The notes beneath the pieces are model-generated. The model worked only from the letters and a program-made list of their open reading frames with translations, was not told the origin of the DNA and ran no database searches. A DNA stretch of 64,000 nucleotides from Spongorhabdus nitratireducens (GTDB lineage Bacteria > Pseudomonadota > Gammaproteobacteria > Pseudomonadales > Endozoicomonadaceae), in contig CANDOC010000015.1 in the NCBI GenBank assembly GCA_947387575.1, forward strand, positions 1 through 64,000, given 5' to 3'. How positions within the stretch are numbered: position 1 is the stretch's first letter; the number at the start of each line of letters is the position of its first letter. Both the position numbers and the translations under genes were made by a program. Positions 55,802 through 64,000 of this stretch are shown here, piece by piece.

Positions 55802-56109
55802 TGGTTTAACGCTGACAGCTCATATATAAACGAAAGTGCTCGAGAGCATGCCCTGGGAGGTGCTTGCCGGCCGGCGTGGCTTTACTTTTTTCGGAACAGG
55901 CTGTTGTAGCAACTAGCCTGTAGCGAAGAGTAGACAGTCGACGTCGTTGGTCTGCAAGGATTCTTCAGGGCCTTAGCGGCCCTCAGTATGAGGCGAGGGC
56001 CTTGCCTTTAAATCCGGACTTAGATTACTAGCTCGGCAGAGCTGATAATCTCTGTAGCTTTATAACTCGCTATATCTGTAGCTATGACCTATAGCTGCGG
56101 ATCCTGAAT
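55802..56109. other. 308-bp upstream region of pta
   Basis: No gene fits here. It holds a stem (GGCCCTC 55978-55984 with GAGGGCC 55995-56001) and repeated TCTGTAGCT units near 56050-56082. It would be the 5' leader of pta, possibly with RNA-level control; no clear promoter stands out. Confidence 0.4.
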
Positions 56110-56835
56110 TCAGGTATCTGCTGACTTTTTCTGTCGTATGTACAGATAAACTGTATGTCGGGTCACACCCAGTTTAGATGCGACCAGCGGGACTGTATCT
56201 TTTATTTCAAAGATACCCTTGTCGAACAGCGTCATGATGATGTGACGGTTCTTGGCCTTGTTGGAGATTTCCCGGTTACTGTTGACTTCAGCAATGGTCT
56301 GCTCGATGTTGTGCTCGACCAGGTCATCGATAGTGTCCGGGAAGGCCTCACGCTCCGGTGCGGTAGTCGGATACTCACCCAGCAGGCTCTGCATAAAGTC
56401 AAAGGCCGGTGCGCTCATGTTGATGTTGACGCACAACATGGCAATCGGACGTTGTTCGTCGTTGCGGATTACCATGCTGGTGGAACGCAGCAGCTGACCG
56501 TCAGGGGAGTGCTTGAATGAGGTGCTGGTATCGGTTGTAGCCTGCTTGGAGATGTCATGCAGCTGGCGCAGTCCGAGCGGAGTAATCGGACTGCCGATAC
56601 GGCGGCCACTGAGGCTGCTGTTGGCAATCTTGATAGTAGAGCAGGTCAGGTCTTCCAGTGAGTGAAGAGCAACCTCGCAGCTGTTACCAAAAGCTGCAGC
56701 AATACCGTCGACAACAACCTTCAAAGATTCCAGGATCTGGCGGTCAGTGTCACTGAACGGTATCGCTGTCACGTCTTCTGCCAGACGATCAAGCGTCTGT
56801 TGATCAGGTGCGGAAACAGAGTTGAAGACGGACAT
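56110..56835 (-). CDS. YheO/DauR-type transcriptional regulator
   Basis: This 241-residue regulator has an N-terminal PAS_6 domain (about 30-150, GNSCEVALHSLEDL and IGSPITPLGL) and a C-terminal helix-turn-helix (about 190-235, NKAKNRHIIMTLFDKGIF, LGVTRHTVYLYIRQKKS). It matches the YheO/DauR group; DauR represses D-arginine catabolism in Pseudomonas. Target genes here are unknown; the SLC13 permease upstream in the same direction is the nearest candidate. The DNA-binding C-terminus looks complete. Confidence 0.9.
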   Translation of the reverse strand: MSVFNSVSAPDQQTLDRLAEDVTAIPFSDTDRQILESLKVVVDGIAAAFGNSCEVALHSLEDLTCSTIKIANSSLSGRRIGSPITPLGLRQLHDISKQATTDTSTSFKHSPDGQLLRSTSMVIRNDEQRPIAMLCVNINMSAPAFDFMQSLLGEYPTTAPEREAFPDTIDDLVEHNIEQTIAEVNSNREISNKAKNRHIIMTLFDKGIFEIKDTVPLVASKLGVTRHTVYLYIRQKKSADT

Positions 56836-57035
56836 CGTGACCTCAGGATGATGTGTTACAAATTACAGCAAGCCAAGACTAACAATTCAGAATACTGATA
56901 ACCAAATTCAACCGGATTCTGCAATGGCTCAACTGTCGCTCAACTATAGTTGAGACTGGTAGTTTAATATTGATGCGAGTCAATAAACAGCTCGCTTTAT
57001 AAAATCCAGTTGAATTTAGTTGCGGATTGTTGAGT

Positions 57036-58439
57036 TCAGGTAAGAATTCCTAACCAGACCATGACGGACAAGGCACTACAAATCAGCAAAATACCGAGCG
57101 GGCTGATGATTCTGGCGGTGCGAATAAAGTCTCTGGTTTGCACCATTCCTGAAGCATGAGCGAGCGCATTGGGTGGTGTGCTGATCGGCAGCCCCATCCC
57201 CAGTGATGATGACAGTGCAACAAGGGATGCAATAGCGACCAGTCCGCCCCAGTCGCCGATTCCGGCGATGGAAACTGACATGGTCGCAGCAATAGGCATC
57301 AGCAGGTTAGCGGTTGCAGTATTGGACAGGAACGTGGCCATCAATACACAGACAACCGACATGCCAAGGAATATCAGTACCACCGGCAGGCTGTCAAAAC
57401 TCATCATACTGACCAGCTTCAGTGCCAGTCCGGAAGTGCTCAGTGCAGCCCCAATGGCAATACCTCCGGCCAGCAACCACAGCACATCCCAGCTGATATC
57501 TTTCAGATCATGCTTGCCGACAATACCGGTAATACTGAATATGGCGACCGGCAGGATGGCTACGGCGTAAGCATTCATGCCATGTAAGCCGGAAAACACC
57601 CACAGTAGTACGGTCAGCAATACCGTAGCATAGACAATATAGGGCTTGAGTCCTCTTTCAAAAGTAGAGTCAATTTTGATTTTAATTTCGTGGCTTCGGG
57701 TCGGATAAAGCCGCAGTAACAATTGCCAGCTGAAAGCGATCATGATGATGGCCAGCGGAACTGCAAATGCCATCCAGCTGCCGAAGGTAATGGCGTGCTC
57801 CCCGGTGAAATAACGGAAAGCAATGGCATTGGGTGGTGTACCAATCGGTGTGCCCATTCCACCCAGGTTGGCTGCCACAGGTATCGCCAGCACCATCGCC
57901 CGAACTCCCGGATCGTCCCGGTCCATATCAGCCAATAGTGGTGTCATGATCGTGAGCATCATCAAGGTGGTTGTGGTGTTGCTCATAAACATCGAGAAGA
58001 CGCCGGTAATCATCATGATGCCCAGCATCACCGTTTCATAGCGACGTCCAAAAGGCTTTAGCAGCACCCGGGCCAGGTTCAGGTCCAGCTTGTATTTGGC
58101 ACTGGCCAGCGCAATAAAAAAACCACCCAGGAACAGAATAATAATCGGAGACGCAAAGCTGCTGAAAATTTCACTGTAGTTCAGTGCATGCTGGCCCAGT
58201 TCTCCACGCAGGAAAAACGGAGCGTTATCTGAAGCGGTGAAAACCAGCAGGGTAATAATCAGCAACGAAGTGGCAAAGGCCGGAATCAGCTCGGTTACCC
58301 AAAGAAAGGTTGCCAGCAAGAAAATAGAAAGAATGCGTTGCTGCACAACATTCAGCACCCCTTCGGCAAAAACAATATCAGGCAAGGCAAAAGCAGCTAT
58401 CAGTGCCAGCAGGCACGGAATACATTTTTGAAATGGCAT
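57036..58439 (-). CDS. SLC13/DASS-family anion permease
   Basis: This 467-residue transporter of di- and tricarboxylates or sulfate has about 11-12 spans. Two pseudo-repeats each show the DASS substrate loop: MFMSNTTTTLMML and then FLSNTATANLLM, with GTPPNAIAF and STPPNALAH. The Ser-Asn-Thr motifs bind sodium and carboxylate. The likely substrate is a C4 dicarboxylate or citrate. The ATG at 58439 was chosen because it gives a clean first span (KCIPCLLALIAAFALP); the frame also opens 25 codons upstream. Confidence 0.88.
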   Translation of the reverse strand: MPFQKCIPCLLALIAAFALPDIVFAEGVLNVVQQRILSIFLLATFLWVTELIPAFATSLLIITLLVFTASDNAPFFLRGELGQHALNYSEIFSSFASPIIILFLGGFFIALASAKYKLDLNLARVLLKPFGRRYETVMLGIMMITGVFSMFMSNTTTTLMMLTIMTPLLADMDRDDPGVRAMVLAIPVAANLGGMGTPIGTPPNAIAFRYFTGEHAITFGSWMAFAVPLAIIMIAFSWQLLLRLYPTRSHEIKIKIDSTFERGLKPYIVYATVLLTVLLWVFSGLHGMNAYAVAILPVAIFSITGIVGKHDLKDISWDVLWLLAGGIAIGAALSTSGLALKLVSMMSFDSLPVVLIFLGMSVVCVLMATFLSNTATANLLMPIAATMSVSIAGIGDWGGLVAIASLVALSSSLGMGLPISTPPNALAHASGMVQTRDFIRTARIISPLGILLICSALSVMVWLGILT

Positions 58440-58913
58440 AGGACAGGTCTTCAGGCTGACAACGTAACTAACCCGGGCGTGAAGGTGAATCAGGTTAACG
58501 TGAACACCCATCACAATGGTCTGCTTCTGACAGCATCAGATAAATGCTGCGGGGCAGGCTGTTTGTCAGCAAAGTGTAAGTTTTTTGCCTGATCGATGAA
58601 AGACCGGATTGTTAATTTAAATTGAGTTGAAAAAGTTAACAAAATTATCCTGAAACCCTTGCAGCGCAAAGGCTCCAGCAAAATCAGCGATATTTAACAA
58701 AGACATGTAATGATCCGGTGGTTTCGGCTGATTTTGTACGTTGGGTTACCTGATATTTACGGGAAATTGCAAAATAAATAGGTGTGCTTTCGGAGTGTGT
58801 AAATCTCCGTTTACTCATAAAGTGCCCACCGATTTTTCATGAGCAGTACTTCCTCCCCCATCCCCTCCCGGAAGTACTTCTTCAGACGTTTACATACCGC
58901 CTTTGGAGGCACC
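58440..58913. other. Divergent region between SLC13 permease and sdaC
   Basis: A 474-bp region. An ATG at 58839 would extend SdaC by 25 residues, but the GTG at 58914 with GGAGG just before it (58905-58909) is preferred. I see no clear operator. An A/T-rich stretch around 58610-58650 (with GTTAAC) could hold a promoter. Confidence 0.4.
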
Positions 58914-60203
58914 GTGGATCAGACTCAAGAGATGATGCAAGGTACTGTCAGTGCAAGCAATGCTGCCGCCAGCGCTGGCAAAAAGCGTGACATGGAGTGG
59001 ATGCTGGCTCTGTTCGGCACCGCAGTTGGCGCAGGTGTTTTGTTTCTGCCGATTAATGCCGGTCTGGGCGGTATCTGGCCGTTGATCGCCATGACCGTAC
59101 TGGTCGGTCCGATGACTTTTCTGGCGCACCGTGGCCTGACCCGGTTCTGCCTGTCTTCTTCCAACCCGGACGGTAATATCACTGACGCAGTGGTTGAACA
59201 CTTCGGCCCGAAAGCCGGTTCTGTGATCACCGTTGGTTACTTTGCATCTATCTTCCCGATTCTGATGATTTACGGCATTGGTATCACCAATACTGTAAAC
59301 AGCTTGATTATCAACCAGCTGGGCATGACGCCTCCGCCGCGTCTGCTGCTGAGCTTCGTACTGGTTGTTGCGCTGGTAGGTGTTATGGTTGCCGGCCAGA
59401 AGCTGGTACTGAAAGTGACCCAGGCCATTGTTTATCCGCTGATCGCGGTACTGCTGGGTGTTTCCCTGTACCTGGTTCCCGAGTGGAACGGTGCCCAGTT
59501 TGATGCGCCGTTCAATATGGCTGACTTCTTCAAGACCATGTTCGTCACCATTCCGGTACTGGTTTTTGCCTTTAACCACTCTCCGGCCGTATCTTCCTTT
59601 GCTTCTGCTTACCGCAAGGATCTGGGTGACAACGCCGAACCGGCTGCCAGCCGCACCCTGCTGCGTACTTCCATGCTGCTGACCGGCTTTGTAATGTTCT
59701 TTGTATTCTCCTGTGTCCTGACCCTGTCTCCGGCAGAACTGGCCCAGGTCAAGAACGACAACATTGCCATTCTGTCTTACTTTGCCCAGCGCACTGATAA
59801 CAACCTGTTTGGCTGGCTGGCCCAGATCGTTGCCCTGGTAGCTATCAGCTCTTCTTTCTTCGGTCACTACATGGGTAGCCGTGAAGGTCTGAACAGCATT
59901 GTGGTCAACGTGCTGAAGAAGCGTAACCCGAAGGCTGAAATCAGCGAAGCTCGTGTGAACCGTTTCAGCATGATGTTTATTACCCTGGCTGTATGGGCTA
60001 TCGCTTATGCCAACGTCAGTGTCATGGGCATGATTGAAGCGCTGGTAGCACCGATCCTGGCGATGATCCTGTTTGTTATGCCGGTACTGGCTGTTAAGAA
60101 GATCCCGGCTCTGCGCAAGTACGAGTCCGGTGCTAACACCTTTACCCTGATTATGGGTATCATCACCATCACAGGCTTTATCGCTTCCAACTTCTTTATG
60201 TAA
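58914..60203 (+). CDS. sdaC: Serine transporter SdaC
   Basis: This 429-residue proton-coupled amino-acid transporter is of the HAAAP family, the same length as E. coli SdaC. Landmarks are WMLALFGTAVGAGVLFLPINAG, MTFLAHRGLTRFCLSS, and FNHSPAVSSFASAYR in the core. GGAGG four bases before the GTG sets the start; upstream ATG 58839 lacks one. It is upstream of sdaA in the same direction, forming a serine-uptake/deaminase unit, but a terminator separates the two. Confidence 0.93.
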   Translation: MDQTQEMMQGTVSASNAAASAGKKRDMEWMLALFGTAVGAGVLFLPINAGLGGIWPLIAMTVLVGPMTFLAHRGLTRFCLSSSNPDGNITDAVVEHFGPKAGSVITVGYFASIFPILMIYGIGITNTVNSLIINQLGMTPPPRLLLSFVLVVALVGVMVAGQKLVLKVTQAIVYPLIAVLLGVSLYLVPEWNGAQFDAPFNMADFFKTMFVTIPVLVFAFNHSPAVSSFASAYRKDLGDNAEPAASRTLLRTSMLLTGFVMFFVFSCVLTLSPAELAQVKNDNIAILSYFAQRTDNNLFGWLAQIVALVAISSSFFGHYMGSREGLNSIVVNVLKKRNPKAEISEARVNRFSMMFITLAVWAIAYANVSVMGMIEALVAPILAMILFVMPVLAVKKIPALRKYESGANTFTLIMGIITITGFIASNFFM

Positions 60204-60238
60204 GATAGCGGGCAGCAATTTGCTACTGTGATTGATCA

Positions 60239-60272
60239 ATGCCCGCACCCTGAAGGTTGCGGGCATTTTTTT
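60239..60272 (+). terminator. sdaC terminator
   Basis: ATGCCCGCA (60239-60247) pairs with TGCGGGCAT (60258-60266), then seven T residues. It suggests that sdaA, 293 bp further on, has its own promoter. Confidence 0.9.
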
Positions 60273-60564
60273 AGACGGATCAACTCTATTTCCTCGAAGA
60301 CTGTCTTGAGTGCTGTTATAGCAATGTCGTCTGGTTGGTTTATTTTCTGATTTTAGACAACAGTCTGGTCGCGGTTTTTACCATGATCGGAACGACAAAA
60401 TATCGTCTTTTACGGGAAGACAGGTTCGAGAACAGGTTGGTATGATCCGCGCCAATTTTCATGCTGTTAGATGATGCGCCACAAGGTGCTTCTGCCCTGA
60501 CCGCCATCAAATGTGAATTACAGCAGTGACCCGGAAGTAGTATTCCGGCAGGCTGGAGAAAGTC

Positions 60565-61971
60565 ATGACCCTGAGCGTTTTCGATATCTTTAAAATCGGC
60601 ATTGGTCCTTCCAGTTCCCATACTATGGGGCCGATGTGGGCGGGACAGCGCTTCGTCAATGAGCTCAAACAAAAAGGTGTGTTTGAGTCGACCGCAAGTA
60701 TTCGTGTTGGTCTGTATGGATCACTGGCCCATACCGGTGTCGGTCACGCGACTGACAAGGCAACGCTGCTGGGTCTGGCCGGCTTCCGTCCGGATACTGT
60801 TGACCCGGATGAGGCAGACAAGGCATACGACTACATTCGTAACAGCAGCTCCATGAAGCTGGGCGGTACTCACTCCATTCCGTTTGATTACGAAAGCCAG
60901 ATGATTTTCCACTTTGGTGAGGAGTTGCCGGAACACCCGAACGGCATGCGGATTTTTGCTTCCGACGCTAACGGCATTGTCATCTACTACAAATCCTACC
61001 TCTCCATTGGCGGTGGCTTTATTGTTTGCGCTGATGAATTCAATGCAACCAAAGATGGCCTGCAACCAGCAGACAGTGGTCAGCCGGAACTGCCTTACCC
61101 ATTCAAAAGCGGTGCAGATCTGCTGGAAATGTGTGAGCGAGATGGCATCACCATTGCTGAACTGATGATGGCCAATGAAAAGGTGCGTACCAACGGTGAC
61201 GAGGAAGCGGTTAACCAGGGTATCGACCAGATCTGGGATGTGATGCGCAACTGTATCGATCGTGGCCTGAAAATGCAGGGCACTCTGCCGGTCAGTGGTA
61301 TGAAGCGTCGTGCATCCGATATGCATCGCACTCTGATGGCTAACCCTGAATCCATGCTGACAGATCACTTTGCCATTATGGACTGGGTTACCCTGTTCGC
61401 CATGGCGGTTAATGAAGAGAATGCCTGTGGTGGTCGTGTCGTAACGGCTCCGACAAATGGTGCGGCTGGTGTCATTCCGGCAGTACTGGCTTATTACACC
61501 CGCTTTATCAAGGGTTCCGATCAGCAGGGTATTCGCAACTTCCTGCTGACAGCTGCGGCTATCGGCGCGCTGTATAAGATGAATGCATCCATTTCCGGTG
61601 CTGAAGCGGGTTGTCAGGCTGAAGTCGGCAGTGCCTGTTCCATGGCGTCCGGTGCTCTGGCTGCTGTGATGGGCGGTAATGTTCATCAGGTTGAGAATGC
61701 GGCTGAAATCGGCATGGAACACAACCTGGGTATGACCTGTGACCCGATTGCCGGCCTGGTTCAGGTACCGTGTATCGAGCGTAACGGTATGGCAGCTATC
61801 AAGGCGATTACCGCCTGTCGTCTGGCCATGCGTGGCGATGGTAACCACGAGGTTTCTCTCGACAGTGTTATCGAGACCATGTATCAAACCGGTCTGGACC
61901 TGCAGAGCAAATATCGCGAGACTTCCCGTGGTGGTCTGGCGGTGTTTGCCAAGAAGCAGAGTGTGGCCTGA
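60565..61971 (+). CDS. sdaA: L-serine dehydratase (single-chain, Fe-S)
   Basis: This 468-residue iron-sulfur enzyme deaminates serine to pyruvate. The N-terminal beta domain starts [20 protein letters not shown]. The C-terminal alpha domain has [17 protein letters not shown] and [18 protein letters not shown], whose Cys residues hold the 4Fe-4S cluster. E. coli SdaA/SdaB have 454-455. GGAGAAAGTC precedes the ATG. With SdaC it makes a serine-to-pyruvate route that could feed PflB and Pta. Confidence 0.96.
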   Translation: MTLSVFDIFKIGIGPSSSHTMGPMWAGQRFVNELKQKGVFESTASIRVGLYGSLAHTGVGHATDKATLLGLAGFRPDTVDPDEADKAYDYIRNSSSMKLGGTHSIPFDYESQMIFHFGEELPEHPNGMRIFASDANGIVIYYKSYLSIGGGFIVCADEFNATKDGLQPADSGQPELPYPFKSGADLLEMCERDGITIAELMMANEKVRTNGDEEAVNQGIDQIWDVMRNCIDRGLKMQGTLPVSGMKRRASDMHRTLMANPESMLTDHFAIMDWVTLFAMAVNEENACGGRVVTAPTNGAAGVIPAVLAYYTRFIKGSDQQGIRNFLLTAAAIGALYKMNASISGAEAGCQAEVGSACSMASGALAAVMGGNVHQVENAAEIGMEHNLGMTCDPIAGLVQVPCIERNGMAAIKAITACRLAMRGDGNHEVSLDSVIETMYQTGLDLQSKYRETSRGGLAVFAKKQSVA

Positions 61972-62097
61972 TAAGACGGGTTGCATGGCAAGTCAGAATA
62001 GCAGCTTCTGGCTTGCCGGATATCATCGAGCCGACCGTATTAGCTTTATTCCCGCAACTTTGGTAATACGGCTGGCGGAACATTTTTTTATTAAGAA

Positions 62098-62457
62098 TTA
62101 AAGTATATTATTGACTGCTTTCACCAAATCTTCTGAAGTAAAAGGTTTGACTACGTAGTCGTCGGCACCTAGTTTTTTACATTTATTGACGACAGTTTGC
62201 TGCCCGACAGCACTGACTAGCAAAAATTTTGATTCCAAACCTTCTTCTTTCAGGATCTTCAGTATTTCGAAGCCCATCATGTCAGGAAGAATGTTATCCA
62301 ATGTGATGAGGTCTGGCTGGAGTTCCAAGGCCAAGTTTATCGCTGTTTCACCGTCTGGGGCTTCTCCTATTATATCAAAGCCATTTTCTTCAAGTGATAT
62401 CTTAATCTGCGACCTCATGTAAAACGAGTCATCTACAATTAATACTTTCTTAGCCAT
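62098..62457 (-). CDS. Single-domain response regulator (CheY-like receiver)
   Basis: This 119-residue stand-alone receiver has Asp9-Asp10, phospho-acceptor Asp54 (LITLDNILP), switch Ser82 and Lys104 (YVVKPF), all conserved. It has no output domain, so it would act by protein contact, as CheY does. AAGGAG precedes the ATG. No kinase or chemotaxis gene is nearby, so its partner is unknown. Confidence 0.93.
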   Translation of the reverse strand: MAKKVLIVDDSFYMRSQIKISLEENGFDIIGEAPDGETAINLALELQPDLITLDNILPDMMGFEILKILKEEGLESKFLLVSAVGQQTVVNKCKKLGADDYVVKPFTSEDLVKAVNNIL

Positions 62458-62674
62458 GCTTAACTCCTTATGTTCGAGAATCTTCTCTTTTTTGTTCTTT
62501 GTTTTTTTATTGATTATTAGTTCTAAGTTAAACGCGAAATCCGATTCTAAGCGGCTGTTTTTATTTTGGCAATAAGCTCATTTTGGAAATCCAGATAACG
62601 TCTGAGGAGGTATTCAATTCAGTACCACGGAAAATCGCTTTAAAATGGATCACTGAGTCGGATTTAGTAGTTTC

Positions 62675-63396
62675 TCTTAGGATAGACATTAAGCTCCACC
62701 CAAAAAGCATAAACCCAGTCTCATACAGTCAAAGCCAGTGATGATGGCGATGACGGCAGGCAGGCTCTTTCTGAACGGGTATCCTCCGTCAGCTGAACCC
62801 GCACGAGATTGTCATTGAGAAGATCCATCGTTGTATGAATCTCAACAGCTGCCGGGCTTATCCTGGAGAAACGGCCAGGGAACACATCCTCCAAAGCCTT
62901 ATACACGGCTTGGGAAGAGCCGTCATGGATATAAATGTGCTCAAAATCTGAGAAGGGACTATTTTCATCAAATGCCAGAACCTTACGGGAGAACAGCTCC
63001 AGACAGCAGAACCAGAGCCAGAGTATCAGCGTAGGCAGAGTGTCTTTCTTGGGCTGATTGATCCATGAGCGATAAGTGACGTTACAGCCAGTCAACTCGT
63101 TAAATTTTCGATGAAGGTCAGCCAGTGTCGTGGCGTTGCCATCCCCGCCCAAGGCCGTTATCAGAGACAGGATGAAATCAAGGGGCATGATGTTCCGTAA
63201 CCGGATAGTGAAACCTACTTGTTCAGCGATTTGAGTCAGCTCGGCTTGAGAGAAGCAGGTCAGCAGTTTTTTCAACTGTTCTAATATCAATGCAGTTCAT
63301 CTTGTTCAGCCTCAGAATGGTTTTACCGTAGACTATATCAAGATGAACTCTGTCCTATGCTTTGTGGGTGCTTGAGACTTAATGTCTACCCTAAGA
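62675..63396. mobile_element. Shrunken IS4-type insertion element
   Basis: Terminal inverted repeats: TCTTAGGATAGACATTAAG at 62675-62693 matches the complement of 63378-63396 at 18 of 19 positions. A second matching block (CACCCAaAAAGCATA versus CACCCACAAAGCATA) lies further in, offset by four bases. The element is only 722 bp, about half of a full IS4-type element, and its transposase is truncated. No target-site duplication is evident. An 11-bp inverted repeat (63294-63304 and 63339-63349) lies in its right part. Confidence 0.82.
62721..63290 (-). pseudogene. Truncated IS4-family transposase
   Basis: This 189-residue N-terminal fragment has the IS4 N-domain (NIMPLDFILSLITALGG, then VTYRSWINQPKKDTLP). 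The first catalytic Asp is in IYIHDGSS, followed by VFPGRFSR and the VEIHTTMDLL segment. The rest of the DDE domain is missing: after TEDTRSER the frame ends in unrelated residues. Together with the intact end repeats this shows an internal deletion. It cannot transpose itself but its ends could be mobilised. Confidence 0.85.
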
Positions 63397-63820
63397 ATCG
63401 GTCATAGGCCCAGTTAAAAACCAGTGAATAAACCAGAAAGAAAACCACGCCACCAATATCAAGCAGCAGCACCTGCAAGAATGGCATGTCCAGTGCCCAC
63501 ATCAAAAAAGGCACAGAGACAAAGATGAGTCCACACTCAAAGCCAAGACTATGCAGAATGCGGAATTTTAATCCGCGCTGGTCACGTTCTATCTGCAGAT
63601 AGTGATCAATTCCCCAATTGTAAATGTAGTTCCATACCATGGCGCAGACGGACAGGATGACAACAATCCCACCCATACTGACGGTGTCTTTGCCTGTTAT
63701 GTATGAGCCAAGAACAATGGCAAGTAGCAGTGCGATCACTTCAAACAATACAGCGTGAAAAATTCGTTCTTTGTAAGACATGGATAAGTTCGTTGAATCC
63801 GTATGTTGATATTTCTCCAT
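63386..63820 (-). CDS. PACE-family multidrug/biocide efflux protein
   Basis: This 144-residue protein of the bacterial transmembrane pair family (AceI-like) has four predicted spans, two repeats each opening with a (H/L)-x-(E/G)-type helix (MSYKERIFHAVLFEVIALLLAI and LKFRILHSLGFECGLIFVSV, here quoted in parts). PACE proteins export chlorhexidine and related biocides. The 3' end runs into the IS4-type element: the last residues and the TAG stop lie inside the right IS repeat, so the original C-terminus has been replaced. A start at the internal Met14 is also possible. Confidence 0.83.
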   Translation of the reverse strand: MEKYQHTDSTNLSMSYKERIFHAVLFEVIALLLAIVLGSYITGKDTVSMGGIVVILSVCAMVWNYIYNWGIDHYLQIERDQRGLKFRILHSLGFECGLIFVSVPFLMWALDMPFLQVLLLDIGGVVFFLVYSLVFNWAYDRFLG

Positions 63821-63871
63821 TCTATTTTTATTTTGGGTGGAACAAAGTTAGCTTCTATCGGTTTTAACGAT

Positions 63872-64000
63872 ATGTATACGCTGGAACAATTGCGAATGTT
63901 TGTGGCTGCAGCTGAAACAGGTTCGTTTTCGGCGGCCGCAAGAAAGCTGGGCAAGTCTCAATCCGTGGTAAGTCAGGGCATTATCAATATGGAAATTGAT
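63872..64000 (+). CDS. LysR-family regulator, N-terminal part
   Basis: The frame starts at ATG 63872 and runs off the window end; 43 residues are visible. They show the LysR helix-turn-helix: LEQLRMFVAAAETGSFSAAA, then RKLGKSQSVVSQGI. It is divergent from the PACE efflux gene (51 bp between starts), the common arrangement of a LysR regulator and its target, so it likely controls that gene. Confidence 0.9.
   Translation, partial: MYTLEQLRMFVAAAETGSFSAAARKLGKSQSVVSQGIINMEID

Noticed and set aside
58890-60266. 458-codon minus-strand frame opposite sdaC, and similar long frames opposite sdaA, pflB and pta
   Set aside because: Antisense shadows of conserved genes, with low-complexity Gln/His/Val-rich translations.

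Overview
The window is a chromosomal segment of a gammaproteobacterium. Gene content (NirBDC, TusBCDE, PflB and Pta, CysG, LolA, short FtsK, MltC) fits the Oceanospirillales/Vibrio/Pseudomonas side of the class. Several secreted or eukaryote-like proteins hint at a host-associated lineage such as Endozoicomonas, but that assignment is an inference. The core genes look moderate in GC. They are interrupted by single, visibly AT-richer genes for proteins I cannot place in ordinary bacterial families.

Layout. 1-120: 3' end of a 5S rRNA and its terminator. 223-2318: two-subunit FAD (GMC) dehydrogenase. 3026-6792 (minus): nirBDC, assimilatory-type NADH nitrite reductase plus nitrite channel, with an NsrR-like dyad upstream. 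7113-10766: a SLAC1/TehA-type channel, two tandemly duplicated methyltransferases and a C45-type Ntn hydrolase. 10835-12715: a secreted OTU-protease-like protein. 12786-18445: ftsK, lolA, rarA and a Tim44-domain protein. 18489-20351: an orphan exported protein. 20632-25706 (minus): NUDT15-like Nudix, aspA, phzF-like, metY and a GNAT. 25915-30332: a nucleosidase, serS, cysG and a small exported protein. 30371-36950: a YjiH-type transporter, a J-domain protein with UBA-like repeats, an NSS transporter with its 30-residue MetS-type small subunit, and a pseudokinase whose signal peptide is out of frame with its ATG at an A9 tract. 37078-43472 (minus): dNK, tdk, tusEBCD, yccA, a K+ channel and trkH. 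43851-46938: two tandem orphan exported proteins. 47101-51213: mltC and a DUF1800/DUF1501 pair. 51304-55801 (minus): pflB and pta. 56110-58439 (minus): a YheO/DauR-type regulator and a SLC13 permease. 58914-61971: a sdaC/sdaA serine-catabolic pair. 62098-64000: a CheY-like receiver, a shrunken IS4-type element, a PACE efflux gene whose 3' end lies inside that element, and the start of a LysR regulator.

How the genes connect. CysG makes the siroheme that NirB needs, NirC imports nitrite, and NirBD reduces it to ammonium. SdaC and SdaA turn imported serine into pyruvate, and PflB and Pta continue pyruvate to acetyl-CoA and acetyl phosphate; neither ackA nor pflA is in the window. TusBCDE is the sulfur relay for tRNA 2-thiouridine. 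TrkH and the TrkA-N channel are adjacent K+ transport genes.

The most unusual content is the set of isolated AT-rich genes at 10.8, 18.5, 32, 35, 43.9 and 45.2 kb. At least three look like host-directed effectors: the OTU-like protease, the UBA-like/J-domain protein, and the pseudokinase with a B-box-like Cys/His cluster. The pseudokinase may be under homopolymer (phase-variable or slippage) control.
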